From contig NZ_PEKV01000004.1 in the NCBI RefSeq assembly GCF_002796975.1, forward strand, positions 201,597-265,596: a DNA stretch of 64,000 nucleotides. The letters are read 5' to 3'. A model generated the notes under the pieces. The model ran no database searches and was not told the origin of the DNA. It saw only the letters and a program-made list of their open reading frames with translations. The DNA comes from Ferrovibrio sp. (GTDB lineage Bacteria > Pseudomonadota > Alphaproteobacteria > Ferrovibrionales > Ferrovibrionaceae). Made by a program: the position numbers and the translations under genes. Positions 1 through 9,399 of this stretch are shown in pieces (the stretch's first letter is position 1; every line of letters starts with the position of its first letter).

Positions 1-2423
1 AAATCGGCTGCCGCGCCGCCGTGGTGCTGACCGCAGGCCTGTCGACGCAGATGGCACCGGACGGCCGTACCCTGCAGCAAGCCATGCTGGATGCCGCCAA
101 GCCCCATCTGCTGCGCATCCTCGGCCCCAATGGCATCGGCACGATGATTCCCGGCCTGAAGCTGAATGCCAGCTTCGCCCACACCGAAGCGCAGCCCGGC
201 CAGCTGGCCTTCGTCAGCCAGTCGGGTGCGCTCTGCACTATCGTGCTCGACTGGGCCAGGCAGCATGGCATCGGCTTCAGCCATTTCCTCTCGGTCGGCG
301 ATTCTGCCGACGTCGATTTCGGCGACATCATCGACTATCTCGCTTCCGATCCGCAGACGCGCGCAATCCTGCTCTACATCGAGTCCGTCAAGAATGCGCG
401 CAAGTTCATGTCGGCGGCGCGCGCGGCGGCGCGCAACAAACCAATCGTGGCGGTGAAATCCGGCCGCAATGCCCGCGCCGCCCAGGCCGCCGCCTCGCAT
501 ACCGGCGCACTGGCCGGCGGCGACGATGTCTATACCGCAGCGCTCAGCCGCGCCGGCATCCTGCGTGTCGATGGCGTCGAGGAACTGTTCGATACCGTTG
601 AGACGCTGGCGCGCAGCCGCCGCCTGCCCGGCGAGCGGCTGGCCATCATCACCAACGGCGGCGGACCCGGCGTGATGGCGGTGGACGAACTGATCGAACG
701 CGGCGGCATGCTTGCCGATCTGCAGTCAGAAACGCTGGCGGCACTGGATAAGGTGCTGCCGCCGACCTGGTCGCATGGCAATCCGGTCGACATCATCGGC
801 GACGCGCCGAGCCAGCGTTACACCGATGCGCTGAAGATCGTGCTGGCCGATACGAATGTGGATGCCGTGCTGGTGATGCATGCGCCGACCGCCATCGTGC
901 CATCGCTGGAACCGGCGCAGGCGGTGATTGCGGCGGCGCGCAACTCACCGAAAAATGTTCTGACCTGCTGGTCGGGTGGCGAAGCCGTACAAGCGGCACG
1001 GCGCGCCTTTGCCGAAGCCGGGCTGGTCTCTTACGAGACCCCCGATGCAGCAGCGCGCGCCTTCATGCATATGGTGAACTATCGCCGCAATACGAAGAAC
1101 CTGATGGAAATTCCGGCTGAGCTGCCGGAGGATTTCGCACCCGACCATGCATCCGTGCGCGCAGTGATCGGCACCGCGCTGGCCGAAGGCCGCAGCATGC
1201 TGAACGAGATCGAAGGCAAGCGGATTCTCGCTGCCTATGGCATTCCGGCGGTGGCGACCGAGGCCGCTGCCGATCCGGCCTCTGCGGCAGTGGCGGCACA
1301 TCGCATCAGCTATCCGGTGGCGCTCAAGATCCTGTCGCCCGATATCACGCATAAATCCGATGTCGGCGGCGTGGCTCTGAATTTGAGCAGCGAGGCCGAG
1401 CTGGTCACCGCCGCCGAGGCCATGCTGACCCGCGTGCGCGAACGCCGACCCGACGCACGCATCGACGGCTTTGCCATTCAGGCAATGATTCGCCGGCCGC
1501 GCGCACATGAGTTGATCGTCGGTGCGCTGACCGATCCGATCTTCGGTCCCGCCATCATGTTCGGCCAGGGTGGCGTCGGCGTCGAGGTGATCGGCGACCG
1601 CGCCGTGGCCCTGCCGCCACTGAACATGCATCTGGCGCTCGACCTGATCGACCGCACCAAGGTGAGCCGCCTGATGGCCGGCTATCGCGACTTCCCGCCG
1701 GTCGACCGCAATGCGCTGGCCGCCTTGCTGATCCGCGTGGCGCAGATGATTTCCGACCATGCCGAGATCGCCGAATGCGACATAAACCCGCTCTATGCCG
1801 ACGATCAGGGCATGCTGGCCCTGGATGCCCGCATGGTGATCCGGCCAAGCGCCGTGGTGGGCCATGACCGGCTGGCGATCCGCCCCTATCCGAGCGGACT
1901 GGAAGAAAACTTCACCCTCCGCAGCGGCGAGACCGTGCTGCTGCGTCCGGTGCGGCCGGAAGACGAGCCGGCGCATGAGGATTTCGTACACAGGGTTTCG
2001 GCCGAGGATTTCCGCCTGCGCTTCTTCTCGCCGCTGCGCCAGTTGCCGCATACCGAGATGGCGCGTTTTACCCAGATCGACTACGAACGCGAGATGGCCT
2101 TCATCGCAACGCGCTCGGTCGACGATCGCAGCGAGACCCAGCATTCAGAAACATTGGGCGTGGTGCGGGCCATTACCGATCCCGACAACCTGCGCGCCGA
2201 ATTCGCCGTGCTGGTGCGCACCGACATGAAGGGCCAGGGCCTGGGCGAGGCTCTGATGCGGAAAATCATCGCCTATTGCCGGCAGCGCGGCACGCGCGAG
2301 ATCGTCGGCGACATCCTGCGCGAGAACCAGGCCATGCGCGCCCTGGCCTCCGAACTCGGCTTCCATCCGGTTGGTGCCGCAGGGTCCGACGTATTGGAAG
2401 TGCGGCTGCCTCTGCAGGGCTGA
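1..2423 (+). CDS. Acyl-CoA synthetase (NDP-forming)/GNAT fusion, Pat-like protein acetyltransferase (5' truncated)
   Basis: The frame is open from the window edge, so the true start and most of the N-terminal CoA-binding domain lie outside; the ORF-track GTG at base 21 is internal. Order of domains: remainder of the CoA-binding and ligase-CoA domains with the SHTGA phospho-histidine loop near residue 160 of the visible protein, an ATP-grasp region around 400-620, and a C-terminal GNAT domain from about 635 with an acetyl-CoA loop of the form KGQGLGEAL. This architecture is that of Pat/YfiQ-type enzymes, which acetylate lysines of proteins such as acetyl-CoA synthetase, often under metabolic control. 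An acyl-CoA-synthesising role cannot be excluded because the SHTGA histidine is kept. Confidence 0.85.
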   Translation, partial: IGCRAAVVLTAGLSTQMAPDGRTLQQAMLDAAKPHLLRILGPNGIGTMIPGLKLNASFAHTEAQPGQLAFVSQSGALCTIVLDWARQHGIGFSHFLSVGDSADVDFGDIIDYLASDPQTRAILLYIESVKNARKFMSAARAAARNKPIVAVKSGRNARAAQAAASHTGALAGGDDVYTAALSRAGILRVDGVEELFDTVETLARSRRLPGERLAIITNGGGPGVMAVDELIERGGMLADLQSETLAALDKVLPPTWSHGNPVDIIGDAPSQRYTDALKIVLADTNVDAVLVMHAPTAIVPSLEPAQAVIAAARNSPKNVLTCWSGGEAVQAARRAFAEAGLVSYETPDAAARAFMHMVNYRRNTKNLMEIPAELPEDFAPDHASVRAVIGTALAEGRSMLNEIEGKRILAAYGIPAVATEAAADPASAAVAAHRISYPVALKILSPDITHKSDVGGVALNLSSEAELVTAAEAMLTRVRERRPDARIDGFAIQAMIRRPRAHELIVGALTDPIFGPAIMFGQGGVGVEVIGDRAVALPPLNMHLALDLIDRTKVSRLMAGYRDFPPVDRNALAALLIRVAQMISDHAEIAECDINPLYADDQGMLALDARMVIRPSAVVGHDRLAIRPYPSGLEENFTLRSGETVLLRPVRPEDEPAHEDFVHRVSAEDFRLRFFSPLRQLPHTEMARFTQIDYEREMAFIATRSVDDRSETQHSETLGVVRAITDPDNLRAEFAVLVRTDMKGQGLGEALMRKIIAYCRQRGTREIVGDILRENQAMRALASELGFHPVGAAGSDVLEVRLPLQG

Positions 2424-2534
2424 AAACACGCGGAATCACGGCTTTTCCCCAGCTTTCCGTAGGGTTGCCCCTGCCCTGTCGGCCCACTATCTTAAGTCAT
2501 CAGCCGGGCGGTGGGCCCGAAGCAGCAGTGCCTC

Positions 2535-3527
2535 ATGATCGATCCTTTCGGCCGTTCGATTTCCTACCTTCGCGTATCGGTCACCGACCGCTGCGACTTC
2601 CGTTGTGTCTACTGCATGGCGGAAGACATGACTTTCCTGCCCAAAGCCGATCTGCTCAGTCTGGAAGAACTCGACCGACTCTGCTCGGCTTTCGTTCGCA
2701 TGGGCGTCCGCAAGCTGCGCCTGACCGGCGGCGAGCCGCTGGTGCGGCGCGGCATCATGACGCTGATCGACAGCCTGGGCCGCCACCTGAAGACCGGCGC
2801 GCTGGACGAACTGACGCTGACCACCAATGGCAGCCAGCTGGAGAAATACGCCGACGGTCTTGCTGCCGCCGGTGTGAAGCGCATCAACGTCTCTCTCGAC
2901 ACGCTGGATGCAGAAAAATTCACCGAGCTGACCCGCTGGGGCAAGCTCGACAAAGTGATGGCCGGATTGCAGGCAGCAAAACAAGCCGGCCTGCAGGTCA
3001 AGATCAATGCCGTCGCGCTGCGCGGCGTCAACGACATGGAATTCAACGACCTGATCGCCTGGTGCGGCGCCGAAGGCTTCGACCTCGTCTTCATCGAAGT
3101 GATGCCGATGGGCGAGATCGGCGAAGAGGCCCGCATAGACCAGTATATGCCGTTGTCGATGGCGCGCGCCCAGATCCAGCGTAAATGGACACTGGAAGAG
3201 ACCGATTACAAGACCGGCGGGCCGGCGCGCTATTACACCGTCGCCGAAACCGGGCGACGCCTCGGTTTCATCACGCCGCTGACGCATAACTTCTGCGAAA
3301 GCTGCAATCGCGTGCGATTGACCTGCACCGGCACGCTGTATATGTGCCTGGGCCAGAATGATGCCGCCGATCTGCGCGGCCCCCTGCGCGCATCACAGAG
3401 CGATGATCTGCTGGAAGACGCGATCCGCGCCGCCATTGCGCGCAAGCCCAAGGGCCACGACTTCATCATCGACCGCCGTCACGCTCCCACCGCGGTGCCG
3501 CGGCATATGAGCGTGACGGGCGGTTGA
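2535..3527 (+). CDS. moaA: GTP 3',8-cyclase MoaA (molybdenum cofactor biosynthesis)
   Basis: Radical-SAM enzyme that rearranges GTP in the first step of molybdopterin synthesis, with MoaC acting next. The N-terminal CDFRCVYC cluster motif binds the SAM [4Fe-4S] centre, the GGEP motif follows, a second cysteine set (CESC plus a later Cys) binds the GTP-site cluster, and the protein ends in the conserved Gly-Gly tail. Length is 330 residues, normal for the family. The ATG at 2535 is preferred over the upstream GTG at 2511 because family homology begins at MIDPFGR. No other moa gene is present nearby. The 110-base gap upstream shows no convincing Moco riboswitch. Confidence 0.95.
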   Translation: MIDPFGRSISYLRVSVTDRCDFRCVYCMAEDMTFLPKADLLSLEELDRLCSAFVRMGVRKLRLTGGEPLVRRGIMTLIDSLGRHLKTGALDELTLTTNGSQLEKYADGLAAAGVKRINVSLDTLDAEKFTELTRWGKLDKVMAGLQAAKQAGLQVKINAVALRGVNDMEFNDLIAWCGAEGFDLVFIEVMPMGEIGEEARIDQYMPLSMARAQIQRKWTLEETDYKTGGPARYYTVAETGRRLGFITPLTHNFCESCNRVRLTCTGTLYMCLGQNDAADLRGPLRASQSDDLLEDAIRAAIARKPKGHDFIIDRRHAPTAVPRHMSVTGG

Positions 3528-3530
3528 CGC

Positions 3531-5105
3531 TTAGTCTTTGCTCACGCCGTTGGCCAGCGTGTACTGGTCGGCGCGTGCCTTGTAGCTGAAGCCCTTGCGC
3601 AGGCCCCAGCTGGTCACTTCCGTATGCAACGGAATCAGCGCCTGGTCATCCAGCGCCATCTTCGAGCTCTGCTGCAACAACGCCTCGCGCTTGGCATTGT
3701 CCACCGTCGTGATCGCCTGTTCGATGATGGCATCGAGCTTCGGATTGGAATAGCGCGTCTTGTTGGCGGCGCCGAACCCCTTGTCGCGATTCATCGTGGC
3801 CACGATGGAGCGTAGCGGGTTCGACATCTCGCCGGTGCCAGCTGCCCAACCGACCAGGCCAGCGGAATACTTATACTGGTCGCGGTTCTTGAAGAAGACC
3901 GTAGCATTCACCGCTTCCACCTTGGTCTTCACGCCGATGCGCGTCCATTGCGACGCCACTGCCTGCGCCACTTCGGCATCGTTGATGTAGCGGTTGTTGG
4001 GTGAGCCCAGCGTGATCGAGAAGCCGTTCGGATAGCCGGCATCGGCCAGCAGCTTCTTTGCCGCATCCGGATTATAGGTCTCGGGCTTGGCGTCCTTGCG
4101 GGTGCCGAACATCGGGCTGGGCAGGAAATCGCCGGCGGGCGTGCCCAGGCCTTCCATGATGCGGCTGGTAATCGCGTCGCGATTGATCGCCATGGAGAGC
4201 GCCTTGCGCACGCGCACATCCTTCAGGGGATTCTTGCCATCTGCATCCGGAATACCGGCGGTCGGCTCGCTCTGGTCGAGCGAGATGTAGATCAGCCGGT
4301 TCGAGACCGTGTCGCTGATCTTCACATTCGGATTGTCGCGCAGCTTCTTCATATCGGCTGGCGGCGGATTCTCGATCATGTCGACATCGCCGGCCAGCAA
4401 TGCAGCGACGCGGGCCGCATCATTTGACATCGGGCGGTAGATGACCTGCTGCCACTTCGGCTTGCCGCCCCAGTAATCCGGGTTCGCCACCAGCACCAGC
4501 CGATTGCCACGCGTCCATTCCGCGAATTTATACGGACCCGTGCCGACCAGACCCTGGCCATGATTCAGTGCCTCCGTGGTCATGCCCTCGGCGACATCGG
4601 CCTTGGCAGCCTTCGCCGACATGATCGCCACGCGGCTGAGATCGTTGGGCAGCAGCGGCGTCGGCACCTTGGTGATGAAGTGCACGGTGAAGTCGTCGAT
4701 CGCCTTTACTTCGCTGGCGGTGCGGGTGAACAGCGTGAAGGGTGATGGGCTGTTCGGCACCTTGGCCGGACGCGCCATCGAGAAGACGACGTCGGCGGCG
4801 GTGAACGGCGAGCCGTCGTGGAATTTCACACCGCGGCGCAGCTTGAACTCCCAGGTCGTCTCGTTGATCGCCCGCCAGCTCTCGGCCAGGCTGGGCGTCA
4901 GCTGCTGCGTCTCGTCCTGCTGAATCAGCGTGTTGAAGATCGTATAAGCGATCTGGTTGTTGACCGTCAGGTTGAAGTAATGCGGGTCGAGCGAATTCAG
5001 GTCCGTCGAAAGCCCGATCCGCAGTTCCTGCGCCTGCACGCCAGTAGCCACGCCAGCTGCCAGAATCGCCGCCGCCGTCAGCTGTCGCCAATCCAGACTC
5101 ATCAT
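3531..5105 (-). CDS. Family 5 extracellular solute-binding protein of a peptide-type ABC transporter (copy 1)
   Basis: Periplasmic binding protein of the DppA/OppA type (SBP_bac_5). A signal peptide of about 26 residues ends in VQAQ, followed by the family segments AESW, TWEFKLRRGVKFHDG and a C-terminal LHTEV-like stretch. It captures small peptides or other solutes for an ABC importer, but no permease or ATPase gene is adjacent, so it is an orphan. It is strongly similar along its whole length to the gene at 6580-8163, which points to a local duplication now separated by nadK and one unknown gene. Three candidate starts (GTG, ATG, ATG) lie in tandem behind an AGAGGG ribosome-binding site; the first ATG is used. 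Substrate unknown. Confidence 0.9.
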   Translation of the reverse strand: MMSLDWRQLTAAAILAAGVATGVQAQELRIGLSTDLNSLDPHYFNLTVNNQIAYTIFNTLIQQDETQQLTPSLAESWRAINETTWEFKLRRGVKFHDGSPFTAADVVFSMARPAKVPNSPSPFTLFTRTASEVKAIDDFTVHFITKVPTPLLPNDLSRVAIMSAKAAKADVAEGMTTEALNHGQGLVGTGPYKFAEWTRGNRLVLVANPDYWGGKPKWQQVIYRPMSNDAARVAALLAGDVDMIENPPPADMKKLRDNPNVKISDTVSNRLIYISLDQSEPTAGIPDADGKNPLKDVRVRKALSMAINRDAITSRIMEGLGTPAGDFLPSPMFGTRKDAKPETYNPDAAKKLLADAGYPNGFSITLGSPNNRYINDAEVAQAVASQWTRIGVKTKVEAVNATVFFKNRDQYKYSAGLVGWAAGTGEMSNPLRSIVATMNRDKGFGAANKTRYSNPKLDAIIEQAITTVDNAKREALLQQSSKMALDDQALIPLHTEVTSWGLRKGFSYKARADQYTLANGVSKD

Positions 5106-5121
5106 CACACCCTCTGCTTGA

Positions 5122-5631
5122 TTATTTCAGTGCAATCCGATGCGCAAAGTTCTGCCCATCGGAAATGGTCAGTTCGTCGAAACCCAGCATGCGCGCCAGA
5201 TCGAGGAAGGTAAACATGTCCTGTACATTATTTTCACGGAAGATCGGGCTGGTGCGCGCGATGCTGGTCATCTGCGCCAGCACGGCGCGCGCCTGGTAGA
5301 TGCCGCGGAAGCCGTTGCTGCCGATGCCAACGATGATCAGCCGTTCGAACTGCTCGCCTTTGGCAAACATCACGAAGCTGGGCGGATAGGGCCGCTGATT
5401 TTGCTGGTAGGCCAATCCGGTGATGAAATTGAGCCGCAGATCGCTGCTCGCCTCGGGCATCACCACGGCACGCGCCTTGTAGACCTCGCGCGAGGTGATC
5501 GGCGGATAGTAGTAGCCGGCATGGCGGTCGTTCTCGGCCGCCGCCCCAAACGACCACATGGTGGCCGGCAGCAGCAGGATCGCAAACCCTGCCGCCAGCA
5601 TGATGCGCCGTATCGCGTTTCGATTTGCCAT
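5122..5631 (-). CDS. Exported protein of unknown function
   Basis: Protein of 169 residues. An N-terminal hydrophobic segment after basic residues ([19 protein letters not shown]) looks like a signal peptide or anchor. The mature part has aromatic-rich stretches such as YYYPPITS and a C-terminal [16 protein letters not shown] segment. I do not recognise the family. The start at 5631 is chosen because a strong GGGGGAGAG ribosome-binding site precedes it and the signal peptide begins there; the ORF-track start is 34 codons too far upstream. It is only 16 bases from the downstream solute-binding-protein gene on the same strand, so the two may be co-transcribed. It is divergent from nadK. Confidence 0.75.
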   Translation of the reverse strand: MANRNAIRRIMLAAGFAILLLPATMWSFGAAAENDRHAGYYYPPITSREVYKARAVVMPEASSDLRLNFITGLAYQQNQRPYPPSFVMFAKGEQFERLIIVGIGSNGFRGIYQARAVLAQMTSIARTSPIFRENNVQDMFTFLDLARMLGFDELTISDGQNFAHRIALK

Positions 5632-5741
5632 TCTCTCCCCCAGTTCCCCGTCCCCGACGTGCAGTCCGGGGCTTCCGCCCCCCGTGTCACTGGTTATACT
5701 GGCCGGGATTTTACCCCCCTCCAGGCCGGGCACGTATTCGA

Positions 5742-6512
5742 ATGACGCATGTTAGCAAGATCGCCTTTGTCGCGGCCAGAGGCGATACCGCCGAGGCGGC
5801 GCGCGAACGGCTGGCCTCCCGCTACGGCGACTGTCCGGCCAAGAAAGCCGAGGTGATCGTGGCACTGGGCGGCGATGGCTTCATGCTGCAGACCCTGCAC
5901 CAGCATATGATGGCCGACATCCCGATCTATGGGATGAACCAGGGCACCGTCGGCTTCCTGATGAACGAATACAGCGAAGACGGCCTGCCCGAACGGCTGG
6001 CGGATGCGCAGTCGGCCCGGCTGCACCCGTTGCGCATGCGCGCCGTCAGCGTGACAGGCACCAGCCATGAGGCGCTGGCGATCAACGAGGTGGCGCTGCT
6101 GCGCCAGACCCGCCAGAGCGCCAAGCTGCGTATCTCGATCGACGGCACCGTGCGAGTGCCCGAACTGGTCTGCGACGGCGCCATGGTGGCGACGCCGGCG
6201 GGCTCCACCGCCTACAACCTCTCCGCCCATGGCCCGGTTCTGCCACTCTCAGCCGGCGTGCTGGCGCTGACACCGATCAGCGCCTTCCGCCCGCGACGCT
6301 GGCGCGGCGCCCTGCTCGGCCGCTCGGCCACGGTGAAGATCGAGGTGCTGGAAACCGACAAACGCCCGGTTTCGGCTACGGCGGATTTCGACGAAGTGCG
6401 CAAGGTAGCCAGCGTGGAGATCGCCGAGGCGCCGGAGATCAGCCTGCGTCTGCTGTTCGATGCCGGCCATGGCCTCGAAGAGCGCATTCTGAACGAACAG
6501 TTCCTCACTTAA
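5742..6512 (+). CDS. nadK: NAD kinase
   Basis: Cytoplasmic enzyme phosphorylating NAD+ to NADP+ with ATP or polyphosphate. The family signature GGDG (in [10 protein letters not shown], about residue 42) and the substrate-binding [10 protein letters not shown] and NE..LLRQ blocks are visible, as is the later glycine/serine-rich TPAGSTAYN motif. Length is 256 residues, the short form typical of alphaproteobacteria. The ORF-track start at 5625 would add 39 unlikely residues; the ATG at 5742 begins the homologous [11 protein letters not shown] segment. It is transcribed divergently from the unknown exported-protein gene and is followed by a strong bidirectional hairpin. Confidence 0.95.
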   Translation: MTHVSKIAFVAARGDTAEAARERLASRYGDCPAKKAEVIVALGGDGFMLQTLHQHMMADIPIYGMNQGTVGFLMNEYSEDGLPERLADAQSARLHPLRMRAVSVTGTSHEALAINEVALLRQTRQSAKLRISIDGTVRVPELVCDGAMVATPAGSTAYNLSAHGPVLPLSAGVLALTPISAFRPRRWRGALLGRSATVKIEVLETDKRPVSATADFDEVRKVASVEIAEAPEISLRLLFDAGHGLEERILNEQFLT

Positions 6513-6527
6513 AGGCCGCCGGAAAAG

Positions 6528-6558
6528 AAAACGCCGCGGCATTGCTGCCGCGGCGTTT
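6528..6558. terminator. Bidirectional intrinsic terminator between nadK and solute-binding protein copy 2
   Basis: A perfect 12-base inverted repeat, AAACGCCGCGGC / GCCGCGGCGTTT, with a six-base loop (ATTGCT) and A/T runs on both sides. It lies between two converging genes and can end transcription from either strand. Confidence 0.85.
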
Positions 6559-6579
6559 CTGTCTACGATGTGACCGCGA

Positions 6580-8163
6580 TCAGTTGCGCGTCACGCCATT
6601 GGCAAAGGTGTACTGATCGGCGCGCGCCTTGTAGCTCAGGCCCTTGCGGGTGGCCCAGGGCGTCACTTCGATATGGATCGGGATCAGCGCCTGATCGTCG
6701 AGTGCCATTTTCGAGGCCTGCTGCAGCAGGGCCTCGCGCTTGGTATCGTCCACGGTCTTCAGCGCTTCTTCCAGCACCGCATCCATCTTCGGATTGGAAT
6801 AGCGGCCCTTGTTGGTGGTGCCCATGCCCTTGTCCTTGTTGGGCGTGGCGACCAGCGCACGCAACGGATCCGACATCTCGCCGGTGCCGGCACCCCAGCC
6901 CGCGAGATAAGCTGAATAGGCATGGGAGTCGCGGTTCTTGAAGAATACGGTCTTGGTCACGGCTTCAACCTTGGTCTTCACCCCGATGCGGGTCCATTGC
7001 GAGGCCACCGCCTGCGAGATTTCCGCGTCGTTGATATAGCGGTCGTTCGGCGTACCGAGCGTGATCGAGAAGCCGTTCGGATACCCGGCTTCCGCCAGCA
7101 GCTTCTTTGCCTGATCCGGGTCGTACTTGTCCGGCTTGGCATCCTTGCGGGTACCGAACATGGGATAAGGCAGGAAGTCGCCAGTCGGCTGGCCGAGGCC
7201 TTCCATGACGCGATCGGCGATCGCCTGCCGGTTGATGGCCATCGACAGCGCCTTGCGCACGCGCACATCCTTCAGCGGGTTCTTGCCGTTCGCGTCCGGG
7301 ATGCCGACGGTGGTCGGATCCGAGAAGCTGTCGAGATGGATGTAGATCAGGCGGTTCGAAACGGCCTGGCTGATCTTCACATTCGGATTGGCGCGCAGCT
7401 TCTTGAGATCGGCCGGCGGCGGATTCTCGACCATGTCGACATCGCCCGACAGCAAGGCGGCAACGCGCGCGGCATCGTTCGACATCGGACGGTAAGTCAC
7501 CTTCTCCCAGTTCGGCTTGCCGCCCCAGTAGGTTTTGTTGGCTTCGACCACCAGCCGGTTGCCGCGCACCCATTCGACATACTTGTACGGACCGGTGCCA
7601 ACCAGGCCCTCGCCCTTCGACAGGGCCTCGGTGGTCATGCCTTCGGCGACGCCGCTCTTGGCGGCCTCGGCCGACATGATGGCGACACGGCTGAGATCGG
7701 TCGGCAGCAGCGGATACGGCGCCTTGGTGACGAAATGAATCGTGTAATCGTCCACCACCTTCATTTCGGCGATCGAGCGCGTGAAGATGATCATCGACGA
7801 CGGACTGTTCGGCACCTTGGCCGGGCGGTTGATCGAGAACACCACGTCGGCGGCATTAAACGGCGTACCGTCATGGAATTTCACGCCCTTGCGCAGCTTG
7901 AATTCCCAGGTGGTTTCGTTGATCGGCTTCCAGCTCTCGGCCAGACCCGGCACCAGCTTCTGGTTCTCATCCTGCAGGATCAGCGTGTCGAAGATCGTAT
8001 AGGCGATCTGATTGTTCGGACCGAGATTGTGGTAATGCGGATCGAGCGCGCTCGGCTCGGCCGACAGTCCGATCTTGAGCTCCTGCGCCAGTACCGGACC
8101 CGCCATCAGGCCGGCCGACAGCGCGACAGCCGCGGTCAGCGTTTTCCATCGCATCATCATCAT
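6580..8163 (-). CDS. Family 5 extracellular solute-binding protein of a peptide-type ABC transporter (copy 2)
   Basis: Second DppA/OppA-type periplasmic binding protein, 527 residues, with a signal peptide ending near GPVLAQ. It matches the 3531-5105 gene closely from the first mature residues (ELKIGLS against ELRIGLS) to the C-terminal YKARADQYT..NGV, with conserved gene length. As with copy 1, no permease or ATPase gene is present, so the transport partner must be encoded elsewhere or be shared. Four ATG codons stand in tandem at the start behind a GGGGAG ribosome-binding site. The two copies probably differ in ligand preference; this is inference. Confidence 0.9.
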   Translation of the reverse strand: MMMMRWKTLTAAVALSAGLMAGPVLAQELKIGLSAEPSALDPHYHNLGPNNQIAYTIFDTLILQDENQKLVPGLAESWKPINETTWEFKLRKGVKFHDGTPFNAADVVFSINRPAKVPNSPSSMIIFTRSIAEMKVVDDYTIHFVTKAPYPLLPTDLSRVAIMSAEAAKSGVAEGMTTEALSKGEGLVGTGPYKYVEWVRGNRLVVEANKTYWGGKPNWEKVTYRPMSNDAARVAALLSGDVDMVENPPPADLKKLRANPNVKISQAVSNRLIYIHLDSFSDPTTVGIPDANGKNPLKDVRVRKALSMAINRQAIADRVMEGLGQPTGDFLPYPMFGTRKDAKPDKYDPDQAKKLLAEAGYPNGFSITLGTPNDRYINDAEISQAVASQWTRIGVKTKVEAVTKTVFFKNRDSHAYSAYLAGWGAGTGEMSDPLRALVATPNKDKGMGTTNKGRYSNPKMDAVLEEALKTVDDTKREALLQQASKMALDDQALIPIHIEVTPWATRKGLSYKARADQYTFANGVTRN

Positions 8164-8248
8164 CAGATTCGTCTCCCCTCAATGGGCGCCTCGTTGCGCC
8201 AGACTGGGAGGCAGCTTGCCGATTCAGGCGAAGCGAGACAAGGGTCGG

Positions 8249-8896
8249 CTAAATGACGAGTGCGATTGCGAACAGGATCAGGATCAGGCCCGCAATGCGG
8301 TTGATCCCGCGGCGCATTTCTGCACCCACGCGATGCCGCAGCGCGGCGATTCCGCCACTCAGCAGTGCCCACCACAGCAGCGAACCGATGAAAACTCCGG
8401 CAACCGCACTGGTCGCCGCGGCGAGGCTGGGATCGGCCGCGAGACCCAGGCCGGCGAACAGTGCCGCGAAAGAAAGAATTGTCGCCGGGTTGCTCATGGT
8501 CAGCGCAAAGGTGACGGCGAACAGCCGCAGCGGACTTCCCTGGCCGAATTGCTCTTGATTGGGCGCATTCGCAGCATCTTCCGTCGCCTGTGCCGACGAA
8601 AAAGTGCGCCAGCCGAGCCAGGCGATGAACAGCGCTCCGCCCCATTGCAGAATCTGCTGAACCGGCACCGGACCGGCCGTGCCGAGATTTCCGCCGAGCA
8701 GCACGGCGAAACCGGCAGCAGCCAGCGCGGCATAAAGCGCATCGGCGACTGCCGTACCGATTCCGCCGCTGAATCCGGTCCAGAATCCGCCAGCGAGGCT
8801 GCGCTGGATACACAGCACGCCGATCGGCCCCACGGGTGCTGCCACGGCAAGCCCGAGCAGGATGCCGCGCAGGAACAGATCCGCCTCCGGTATCAT
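8249..8896 (-). CDS. LysE/RhtB-family amino-acid exporter
   Basis: Inner-membrane exporter of 215 residues with about six hydrophobic segments. The N-terminal signature GLAVAAPVGPIGVLCIQR is the typical LysE-type Gx3-GPxxx-R region. It is expected to export amino acids or amino-acid-like metabolites. The start at 8896 overlaps the stop of the upstream Lrp-family gene as ATGA, so the two are translationally coupled, and the regulator is the obvious candidate to control export. The ORF-track entry starting at 9082 is an in-frame extension through the regulator gene. Confidence 0.88.
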   Translation of the reverse strand: MIPEADLFLRGILLGLAVAAPVGPIGVLCIQRSLAGGFWTGFSGGIGTAVADALYAALAAAGFAVLLGGNLGTAGPVPVQQILQWGGALFIAWLGWRTFSSAQATEDAANAPNQEQFGQGSPLRLFAVTFALTMSNPATILSFAALFAGLGLAADPSLAAATSAVAGVFIGSLLWWALLSGGIAALRHRVGAEMRRGINRIAGLILILFAIALVI

Positions 8897-9357
8897 GTTG
8901 GCTGCGACAGATGCACCGGCACCGCGGCGGTTTCCTTGGCGGTCGACATCACGATGATGCTCTGGCTGCGCGGGATGCCCGGCAGCGCCTTGATCTTGCG
9001 CGCCACCAGTTCCTCCAGCGCCAGCAGGCTCGCCGTCCGCACCTTCAGCAGATACGACCAGTCGCTGGCGACATGGTGGCATTCCTGGATCGCCGGCTCG
9101 TCGCGCACCAGCGCATGGAAGGCCGCCTCGTGTTCCGGCCGCTCGATCAGTACATAGACGAAGGCGAGCACGCCGTTGCCGGCCGCCAGCGGGTCGATCC
9201 GCGCCGTCCAGCCGGCAATCACACCCTGCTTTTCCAGCTTTTTCAGCCGCTCGTTCACCGCCGAGACCGAGAGACCGACAGCTCCGCCGATCTCGGCATA
9301 CGAACTACGGCCGAAATGCTGAATATGCCATATAATTTTCTGGTCTAACTCGTCCAT
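8893..9357 (-). CDS. Lrp/AsnC-family transcriptional regulator
   Basis: Protein of 154 residues. An N-terminal winged helix-turn-helix (MDELDQKIIWHIQ..GRSSYAEIGGAVGLSVSAVNERLKKLE) is followed by the RAM ligand-binding domain. The family regulates amino-acid metabolism and export in response to amino-acid ligands. It is fused by an ATGA overlap to a downstream LysE exporter, which suggests that it controls export of its own ligand. There is no Shine-Dalgarno sequence; a perfect palindrome touches the start codon instead, see the separate entry. Confidence 0.92.
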   Translation of the reverse strand: MDELDQKIIWHIQHFGRSSYAEIGGAVGLSVSAVNERLKKLEKQGVIAGWTARIDPLAAGNGVLAFVYVLIERPEHEAAFHALVRDEPAIQECHHVASDWSYLLKVRTASLLALEELVARKIKALPGIPRSQSIIVMSTAKETAAVPVHLSQPT

Positions 9358-9375
9358 GCCGGAAATATATCCGGC
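9358..9375. promoter_or_regulatory. Palindrome abutting the lrp start codon (probable autoregulatory operator)
   Basis: Six-base arms GCCGGA and TCCGGC flank an AATATA centre and end directly against the ATG of the Lrp-family gene. Lrp/AsnC regulators commonly bind such dyads near their own promoters. In RNA the same bases could form a hairpin next to the start codon. Function is inferred from position. Confidence 0.5.
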
Positions 9376-9399
9376 AGATAGCCAAAAGTTAAGAAAAAC

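Noticed and set aside
945-2144. Minus-strand ORF of 399 codons opposite the Pat-like gene
   Set aside because: Shadow frame with shadow-like composition; the plus strand encodes conserved ATP-grasp and GNAT domains.
2424-2534. Possible molybdenum cofactor riboswitch before moaA
   Set aside because: The gap is only 110 bases and I could not find the conserved Moco RNA core by eye. A covariance-model search would decide.
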